A DNA stretch of 64,000 nt from JAIOSM01 sp964565415 (GTDB lineage: Bacteria; Desulfobacterota; Desulfobacteria; Desulfobacterales; Desulfobacteraceae). Shown here in pieces: positions 59,090-64,000 of this stretch. The notes under the pieces are model-generated. The model searched no databases. It saw only the letters and a program-made list of their open reading frames with translations, and had not been told where the DNA came from. How positions within the stretch are numbered: the stretch's first letter is position 1; each line of letters opens with the position of its first letter. Location of the stretch: positions 28,394 through 92,393 of the forward strand of contig CAZMEX010000007.1 of the NCBI GenBank assembly GCA_964565415.1. The letters are read 5' to 3'. The position numbers were made by a program, and so were the translations under genes.

Positions 59090-60823
59090 ATGAGTGATTT
59101 AGAATGGAAAACCCCTTTTTGGCCGGAAGGCGTACCACATACAGTTACTGATTATAAGTTTCCTCTGTTTAAGTTTTTAGATGATTCAGCAAGAGATTAT
59201 CCTGACAATACATTTACTATTTTTAATGGTGCCTCAAAAACCTATGCCCAGGTAAAAGATACTGCTGACAGAGTAGCCAATTTTCTGGCTGGCAAAGGTA
59301 TAAAAAAAGGCGATAAAGTTGCCCTGTTCCTTCCCAATCTTCCCCAGTTTCCAGAAATACTTTTTGGTATTCTAAAGGCCGGTGCAGTATCAGTTAATTG
59401 CAACCCCGTATACACAGCTCCTGAGCTTCATCATCAGCTAAAGGATTCTCAATCAAAAATAGTATTTTGCATGGACCATCCTGTTTTTTATCCAAACACA
59501 GTAAAAGCCATCAAAGGAACAGATGTTGATACAATAGTTCTTTGCAATATAAAATCCTATCTTCCAACATTTAAAGCATTATTAGGCGGACTTTTAGGTA
59601 AAATTCCCAAGGCTGATAAAATAGAACCAGGTCATTTAATGTTTGATGCTGTTATGGCAGATAGCAAACCTGATCCTCCAGATATTTCAATCAACCCTGA
59701 AGAAGATACTGCAGTCATGCTTTATACCGCTGGAACAACCGGTTCCCCCAAAGGAGCAGAATTAACCCATGCCAATTTTACTTTTGATGTTTTGACGTTA
59801 CATGCTTATGCTCGATTTTTCCATGGCAATAGTGATAAGGCTGAAAAAATGTACATGGGTGATTACCACTCCTTTCTTGGAGTTCTGCCATGGTATCACA
59901 GTTTTGGTATCACTGTTGCACTTCTGCTTTCTTCTTTTCTGGGCGCACAACTTGTTTGCATCCCCGACCCAAGAGCAGGCAAGCCTCCTTTTACTGAGGT
60001 CTTAAAAGCTGTGCAGAAATATAAGCCTACATTTATGCCGGCAGTCCCAACAATTTTTGTGGCATTTGCAAACCATGCATTTTTAAATGATTATGATCTC
60101 TCTTCATTAATGGGGTGTTTTTCAGCAGGAGCTCCCTTGCCTCCAGAAGTGTGTAAACAGTTTGAAGAGAAGACCGGAGCTATAATTTTTGAAGGTTACG
60201 GGTTAACTGAAACAGCTCCCGCAGCAAGTGCAAATCCTACATTTAAAGAGACACGGAAAATAGGCACAGTTGGATTCCCTCTTCCTGGTACAGATATTAA
60301 AATTGTCAACATTGTGGATGCTACTCAAGAGATGCCCCAGGGTGAAGACGGCGAAGTTGCCGTCTCTGGTCCCCATGTAATGAAAGGTTATTGGAAAAGA
60401 GAAGATGCCAACCAGGAGGTATTTGTTACTATTAACAATAAACGGTTTTTCCTGACAGGAGATATTGGGAATATTGATGGGAACGGATATATCAGCATAA
60501 CAGATCGCAAAAAAGATATGATTATTGTAGGTGGATTTAATGTCTATCCTAGGGAAGTTGAAGACATTCTCTTTTCTCATCCAAAAGTTGAATTAGTAGC
60601 AGTGGTCGGTGTCCCCAATGAAAAAAGCGGAGAAACAGTTAAAGCCTTTATTAAATTCAAACAGGGGGAAACTGCAACCAAGGAAGATATTGCCGCTTTT
60701 TGCAAGGAAAACATGGCTGGCTACAAACGCCCCAGGCTGATTGAATTCCGAGATGAAATTCCAATGTCAAATGTTGGCAAGGTCTTAAGAAGAGTGCTGA
60801 GAGATGAAGAGGTTGAAAGCTAA
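59090..60823 (+). CDS. Long-chain-type acyl-CoA synthetase (FadD-like, ANL family)
   Basis: AMP-forming acyl-CoA ligase, 577 residues. The motifs are LYTAGTTGSPKGAELTHAN (19 residues, about 208-226), EGYGLTETAP, LTGDIGNIDGNGYISITDR and DMIIVGGFNVYPREVE, and the catalytic lysine is in MSNVGKVLRRV at the C-terminus. This is the typical long-chain acyl-CoA synthetase pattern, so it probably activates fatty acids for beta-oxidation or lipid remodelling. AAGGAGA precedes the ATG by seven bases. It is divergent from clpB. Confidence 0.9.
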   Translation: MSDLEWKTPFWPEGVPHTVTDYKFPLFKFLDDSARDYPDNTFTIFNGASKTYAQVKDTADRVANFLAGKGIKKGDKVALFLPNLPQFPEILFGILKAGAVSVNCNPVYTAPELHHQLKDSQSKIVFCMDHPVFYPNTVKAIKGTDVDTIVLCNIKSYLPTFKALLGGLLGKIPKADKIEPGHLMFDAVMADSKPDPPDISINPEEDTAVMLYTAGTTGSPKGAELTHANFTFDVLTLHAYARFFHGNSDKAEKMYMGDYHSFLGVLPWYHSFGITVALLLSSFLGAQLVCIPDPRAGKPPFTEVLKAVQKYKPTFMPAVPTIFVAFANHAFLNDYDLSSLMGCFSAGAPLPPEVCKQFEEKTGAIIFEGYGLTETAPAASANPTFKETRKIGTVGFPLPGTDIKIVNIVDATQEMPQGEDGEVAVSGPHVMKGYWKREDANQEVFVTINNKRFFLTGDIGNIDGNGYISITDRKKDMIIVGGFNVYPREVEDILFSHPKVELVAVVGVPNEKSGETVKAFIKFKQGETATKEDIAAFCKENMAGYKRPRLIEFRDEIPMSNVGKVLRRVLRDEEVES

Positions 60824-61071
60824 GAATACAATGTTGAACCGAGTTATCCGGGGGCTTATTGCTGACACACTCAACATGACTAAAATTTATTCTAAAGCCA
60901 AAACCTTAAAGGGCAGCTCAGTAGCCCCGTAACCCCCGGGTATTTCAATTCTTGAATATCATCCTTTGCAATCATATAAGTTTCCATAATAAAATCAGCA
61001 GCAATCCAAATATCTGAGGTGGGAGATCAAACATTGATCTGTTCCCCTCTTGATTTTGACCGCCTTTTTTA

Positions 61072-62325
61072 TTATCTTGCTCTTCTTGTGGAATTTTTCA
61101 TATGCTTGAGGCCTGAAGGGAGCCAGTCTGATGAATTCTTTTTTCTCCTGATTTTTGGTTTGCTTCTTTTGACAATTACAGGTTCTAACGGTGCAGCAAC
61201 AGGCATTTTAATACCTGGTTTTTGCACTGGAATTCTATGCTTTAAAAGTCGCTGGATACCGATCAAAAGATTTTGCTCTTCCCCACTTACCAGGGAAAGG
61301 GCAACACCATCTGAACCGGCACGGCCGGTCCTGCCTATTCTGTGGATATAATCTTCCGGAACATGGGGAAGATCAAAATTTATCACATGGGGAAGCCTTT
61401 GAATATCCAGTCCCCGGGCAGCAATATCAGTTGCTACAAGAGTGCGAATCACGCCACTTTTAAAATCAGCAAGAGCCCTTGTCCGTGTAGCCTGGCTTTT
61501 GTTGCCATGGATAGCAGCGGCGCTTACACCATCACTTAAAAGTTGTTTGGTCAGCTTATTGGCCCTATGCTTGGTCCGGGTAAATACCAGGGCCTGGGTC
61601 CACTTGCCTTTCTGAATTAAACTGGAGAGCAAAAAACGTTTATTTGTCTGGGATACATTATAGACCATCTGGGTTACACCTTCGGCTGCAGTATTCCTGG
61701 CTGATACTTCAATTGATTCAGGATTGTTGAGTAATCCGCCCGCTAATTTTTTAATCTCGTTTGAATAGGTAGCTGAAAAAAGCATATTCTGGCGATTTGC
61801 AGGAAGAAATTTAATAACTTTTTTAATATCATGGATAAATCCCATGTCCAACATTCGGTCAGCTTCGTCCAGCACAAGGACCTCAATTCTGGACAAATCA
61901 AGAGTCCTCCTGTTTGCATGATCCAAAAGCCGGCCAGGTGTCGCCACTAAGATATCAATACCACGTTTGAGTCTTGTGATCTGGGGATTGATACTGACCC
62001 CGCCGAAAATCACAGAAAAACGCAAGTCAAGGTGCTTGCCATATGTTTTAAAATTTTCTCCAACCTGGGCTGCAAGCTCGCGTGTGGGTGTCAAAATAAG
62101 GGCTCGGGGTTGTCTGATCTTATTTTTAGACTCACTCAATCTTTGTAAGATTGGCAAAGCAAAAGCTGCAGTTTTTCCAGTACCTGTACGGGCACCGGCA
62201 AGAACATCCCGACCATTAAGTACCACAGGGATAGCCCTGGTCTGAATCGGTGTGGGAATTTTGTAACCCTGTGCTTCAACAGCACGGAGCAGATCGGTCC
62301 GAAGACCAAGTTTATTAAATGACAT
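61072..62325 (-). CDS. DEAD-box RNA helicase, RhlE-like
   Basis: ATP-dependent RNA helicase, 417 residues from the chosen start. Motif Q (GYKIPTPIQTRAIP), Walker A ARTGTGKT, PTRELAAQV, the DEAD box in VLDEADRMLDMGF, SATYSN, FTRTKHRA, ATDIAARGLDI and HRIGRTGRAG all match the RhlE/CsdA branch. The C-terminus is short and basic. I chose ATG 62325 with AGGAG about ten bases upstream; the in-frame ATG at 62352 would add nine atypical residues before MSFNKLGL, the standard RhlE start. Bases 62326-62554 upstream contain no gene that I can see. Confidence 0.9.
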   Translation of the reverse strand: MSFNKLGLRTDLLRAVEAQGYKIPTPIQTRAIPVVLNGRDVLAGARTGTGKTAAFALPILQRLSESKNKIRQPRALILTPTRELAAQVGENFKTYGKHLDLRFSVIFGGVSINPQITRLKRGIDILVATPGRLLDHANRRTLDLSRIEVLVLDEADRMLDMGFIHDIKKVIKFLPANRQNMLFSATYSNEIKKLAGGLLNNPESIEVSARNTAAEGVTQMVYNVSQTNKRFLLSSLIQKGKWTQALVFTRTKHRANKLTKQLLSDGVSAAAIHGNKSQATRTRALADFKSGVIRTLVATDIAARGLDIQRLPHVINFDLPHVPEDYIHRIGRTGRAGSDGVALSLVSGEEQNLLIGIQRLLKHRIPVQKPGIKMPVAAPLEPVIVKRSKPKIRRKKNSSDWLPSGLKHMKNSTRRAR

Positions 62326-62554
62326 ATATGTATTACTCCTATCAAAGCCCAACCCTTGTCACAGTGACCGATCTAGGCGGAGATGATAAATTTGTAAGGA
62401 TTGAGTCAAACAATAGGAAGGAATCAACCACAACATGTTAGGTGCCGACCGGATGGCACAACTACAAAGCAAAAGAGTATACCATACCTTTTTCAAAATG
62501 CAAGCATTTTAAATTCAGTTTGTTAAATTACAGTATTGCAGCAATCAAAAAGCA

Positions 62555-62665
62555 GCTTATAGTGCAATGTTTAAAACATCCTCAGGCGCATTGAAAAAGT
62601 TTGTACCTGATCCTAAATATATTGGATGCGGTATCCCTGAATTTTTTGGTTCTCTTCACGCATTT
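62555..62665 (+). pseudogene. Fragment of IS91-type (Y2/transposase_32) transposase
   Basis: About 35 codons match the mid-part of IS91-family transposases: the stretch TSSGALKKFVPDPKYIG followed by PEFFGSLH corresponds to the usual TSS-x-ALKx-F-x-DPKxLG ... GFxGVLHTWGR region. No start or stop of the original gene remains in this short segment, and it changes to unrelated sequence after LHAF. It is a decayed remnant, recognised by eye only. Confidence 0.55.
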
Positions 62666-62730
62666 TTATGCAATCATACAAAGATTTACAATGTTTGTAT
62701 TGGTGTTATAATTGAAGGGCAAAATGCGGT

Positions 62731-62758
62731 GCTGGCAGGCTCCGGAGAGCGTGCCAGC
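62731..62758. other. Strong hairpin in the IS remnant, candidate bridge-RNA-type structure
   Basis: Seven base pairs (GCTGGCA/TGCCAGC), a G-G mismatch, then four more pairs (GCTC/GAGC) close on a CGGA tetraloop. It lies in the 140 non-coding bases before the IS110 transposase fragment, where IS110-family elements encode their bridge RNA. No U-tract follows, so it is not an obvious terminator. The hairpin is seen directly; the function is inferred. Confidence 0.6.
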
Positions 62759-62806
62759 AAACTTTAGTTTGATTGTGCGGTTCACGGTGTCAGGTCAAGC
62801 TCCTGG

Positions 62807-62893
62807 AAATTTTATAAAAACCAGCACAATTATTATTGTGGAATCGACCTTCATGCAAGAACCATGTATCTTTGTATTCTGGATTCTAAAGGT
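62807..62893 (+). pseudogene. N-terminal fragment of an IS110-family transposase
   Basis: About 29 codons match the amino-terminal DEDD-nuclease start of IS110/IS1111 transposases: KFYKNQHNYYCGIDLHA then RTMYLCILDSKG. The first catalytic Asp is in GIDLHA. The expected ATG is changed (TGGAAA instead of ATGAAA) and the frame stops within four codons after SKG, where the integron-type cassette sequence begins. The gene is therefore a dead remnant joined to other DNA at about base 62893. Confidence 0.8.
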
Positions 62894-63818
62894 AGTGACT
62901 GTTAGGGCTGTTGTCCAATACTTTTATCGCATAACGAGAATCTGATATTACCCTATCGTATCGCTCAATAAACGCTACCATTTTTTCTGGGTGTTTGTTG
63001 TATGATTGAAACCAATTTGATAAGGACTGTGCTATCTCATCAATTAAGTCTTTTAGATTGAAATACTTAGCTTCAAAATCAGAAGGAGGCACATATCCCT
63101 TTGATGCCACACAAAAACTGATCCTTTTCTCTTTTATAGATAATACCCTTCTGGAATCTATATTAGACATGTGTAGAATGGAGTTTCTAAATTCCCATAG
63201 TTGATTTTCAGTAATCCCAATCCTGCCTATTGAAGAATACGACTTTAGCCATTTGACAAAGCTACCTTGCACATCTCCGAATTCAATAAACGAGATAGTG
63301 TCGATAAATGCAGCTATTAGCTTCATGCATGAAACATAATGCTGGGCATTAAATAACAATTTGATTGCCTGAAAATAATCATCATGTATCAATTTAGGCA
63401 TATCAAACCCATCTACAGTGATATATGATTCCAGATAGTCTTCCATACGTCCTCCTCCAATCTTTGGGTGATTTTCATATCCACCTAAATACAAAGGATC
63501 GTGGCTACTCGTGATATCAATCTCAGGTTTCCCATTAACTATGGGAGTAACACAGTACAAAGGAGATTCACTTGCACCATAGCGAGAAAATATTTCTTCA
63601 AACACCTCTATGGTTCGACCAGATCTTGACATAGCGCAATATGATGAGTATTTAAATTCGCTATCAGAAGTTTTATATGAACATGATTTCACAACCGCTT
63701 TATCTGCAACTTTGTAATCAGATTTGACTGAGTTCTTTAGGAAAGCTATCTTTTCCTCATCAGTTCCTTTAAATTCATGAACAACGACACCTAATTGATC
63801 AATAATCCTTCCATCCAT
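62886..63818 (-). CDS. Integron-cassette protein with HEPN-like RX4H motif, unknown function
   Basis: I do not recognise the family. A 310-residue soluble protein. The N-terminal half (residues about 1-130) looks mixed alpha/beta. Residues about 145-300 are helical and contain EFRNSILHMSN, an R-x4-H motif (Arg211, His216) as in HEPN ribonuclease folds. The last codons pass through the half attC site at 62908-62901 and stop at a TAG in transposase-derived sequence, so the native C-terminus has probably been replaced. ATG 63818 has no Shine-Dalgarno. A defence-type role is possible only by analogy. Confidence 0.65.
   Translation of the reverse strand: MDGRIIDQLGVVVHEFKGTDEEKIAFLKNSVKSDYKVADKAVVKSCSYKTSDSEFKYSSYCAMSRSGRTIEVFEEIFSRYGASESPLYCVTPIVNGKPEIDITSSHDPLYLGGYENHPKIGGGRMEDYLESYITVDGFDMPKLIHDDYFQAIKLLFNAQHYVSCMKLIAAFIDTISFIEFGDVQGSFVKWLKSYSSIGRIGITENQLWEFRNSILHMSNIDSRRVLSIKEKRISFCVASKGYVPPSDFEAKYFNLKDLIDEIAQSLSNWFQSYNKHPEKMVAFIERYDRVISDSRYAIKVLDNSPNSHYL
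62901..62908 (-). other. Half attC site (R'' box GCCCTAAC) of the cassette
   Basis: On the minus strand GCCCTAAC ends the cassette gene. It is the exact complement of the GTTAGGGC at the cassette's other end (63897-63890), the pairing expected between the R'' box of a cassette's own attC and the R' bases at its start. The rest of this attC is missing: transposase remnant begins about eight bases further on. Confidence 0.6.
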
Positions 63819-63855
63819 TAGTATAGATGAATAAATTGAAAATTTTTTCGTTCAT
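63799..63855 (-). CDS. Possible 18-codon leader ORF with strong Shine-Dalgarno
   Basis: ATG at 63855 follows AAGAGGT with a five-base gap and reads 18 codons (MNEKIFNLFIYTNGWKDY) before TGA at 63801-63799. It overlaps the start of the cassette gene by 20 bases in another frame. Short leader ORFs that couple translation are known for integron cassettes lacking their own ribosome site. A frameshifted true N-terminus of the cassette gene is the alternative. Confidence 0.35.
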   Translation of the reverse strand: MNEKIFNLFIYTNGWKDY

Positions 63856-63889
63856 ATAAAACCTCTTGGACGTGAATCTACGTGATAAA

Positions 63890-63950
63890 GCCCTAACCCT
63901 TTTCAGCGGGCGCACGCTTTTTGCGCTCCGCTGGAAAAGCTTTGTTATGC
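63890..63950 (-). other. Integron attC recombination site (61 bp)
   Basis: Reading the minus strand, GCATAAC (R'' box, 63950-63944) opens and GTTAGGGC (R' box, 63897-63890) closes the site. Between them is a long imperfect stem: CTTTTC pairs with GAAAAG, CAGCGG/GCGC arms pair with CCGCTG/GCGC, with two unpaired bases (C and A) on one arm and a small loop. Core TAAC and GTTA pair; short unpaired spacers flank them. These are the features of single-stranded attC hairpins used by integron integrases. Confidence 0.8.
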
Positions 63951-64000
63951 CTTTATAATATTCCTTTCCTGAAAGACTTCTTTTGCAACGAACATTGCGT
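63945..64000 (-). CDS. C-terminal end of a preceding cassette gene (partial)
   Basis: The minus strand from the window edge is open and reads to TAA at 63947-63945, which lies inside the attC R'' box (GCATAAC), the usual position for cassette gene stops. The last residues are MFVAKEVFQERNIIKA. Too little is present to name the protein; the start lies outside the window. Confidence 0.6.
   Translation of the reverse strand, partial: AMFVAKEVFQERNIIKA

Noticed and set aside
60900..61060. Short minus-strand frame reading MIAKDDIQELKYPGVTGLL between the acyl-CoA ligase and helicase genes
   Set aside because: Only about 31 codons from a weak ATG, no Shine-Dalgarno and no recognised family; treated as chance or a decayed fragment.
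62500..62525. AAAATGC-AA-GCATTTT mini dyad upstream of the helicase gene
   Set aside because: Two-base loop in AT-rich DNA, cannot fold as a real hairpin of this size; no function proposed.
1..64000. Search by eye for tRNA, rRNA and CRISPR repeats
   Set aside because: No cloverleaf-type stem set with a CCA end, no conserved 16S/23S blocks and no regularly spaced repeats were found in the intergenic regions; small RNAs cannot be excluded.

Overview
The window reads as a chromosomal segment of a Gram-negative, anaerobic-type bacterium, most likely a marine sulfate-reducing Desulfobacterota of the Desulfobacteraceae kind. The grounds are the AT-rich base composition (by eye well under 40 % GC), a complete lipid A/LPS-core gene set, a compact Pfa-type polyunsaturated-lipid synthase, a beta-keto-acid cleavage enzyme (BKACE) operon, and frequent TTG/GTG starts with strong Shine-Dalgarno sites. 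The lineage is an inference from gene content, not from a marker search. No rRNA, tRNA or CRISPR array was recognised.

Bases 1-24,300 are an envelope-polysaccharide region. It holds the LPS exporter permease (lptG, cut by the window start), lpxK, three LpxL-type acyltransferases, glycosyltransferases, SAM methyltransferases, and a tight leftward block of 13 genes (19,695 to 9,229). That block contains kdsB, waaC, waaF, waaG, waaP, four further kinase-like proteins, an isoprenylcysteine-methyltransferase-like membrane protein and a hexapeptide acetyltransferase. gpsA, waaA (kdtA) and msbA close the region. Together these make Kdo, attach it and heptose to lipid A, phosphorylate the core, acylate lipid A and flip it. 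Bases 24,125-28,196 are housekeeping: a Trm112-like mini-protein, a DUF4416 protein, yicC, remA-like, gmk, rlmB and comF.

Bases 28,261-35,328 are catabolic. An enoyl-CoA hydratase is followed by an operon of an MIO-type aromatic amino acid aminomutase/lyase (Thr-Ser-Gly triad), a class-III aminotransferase resembling beta-phenylalanine aminotransferase, an Lrp/AsnC regulator, a BKACE-family enzyme and an acyl-CoA synthetase. Read together they suggest a route alpha-amino acid -> beta-amino acid -> beta-keto acid -> acyl-CoA (for phenylalanine, benzoyl-CoA) plus acetoacetate. This is the most interesting metabolic hypothesis in the window.

Bases 35,349-50,343 contain a DUF4126 membrane protein, an AsmA protein, an orphan response regulator and a two-gene Pfa system. 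In that system a 2,541-residue protein fuses KS-AT-ACP-ACP-KR-DH-hotdog-hotdog, with PfaD encoded upstream; a sodium:alanine symporter gene lies further upstream on the same strand. Bases 50,458-62,325 are mixed housekeeping genes: a radical SAM protein, cinA, a hydrolase, rlmD-like, a TauE exporter, clpB, an acyl-CoA ligase and a rhlE-like helicase. clpB and the ligase are divergent, with overlapping promoter -35 boxes.

The last 1.5 kb is an accessory edge. It contains fragments of an IS91-type and an IS110-type transposase with a strong hairpin between them, then an integron-type gene cassette. The cassette is bounded on its 5' side by a folded attC site and on its 3' side by the complementary half of its own attC, and it encodes a protein with a HEPN-like RX4H motif. 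The final bases hold the tail of a second cassette gene.
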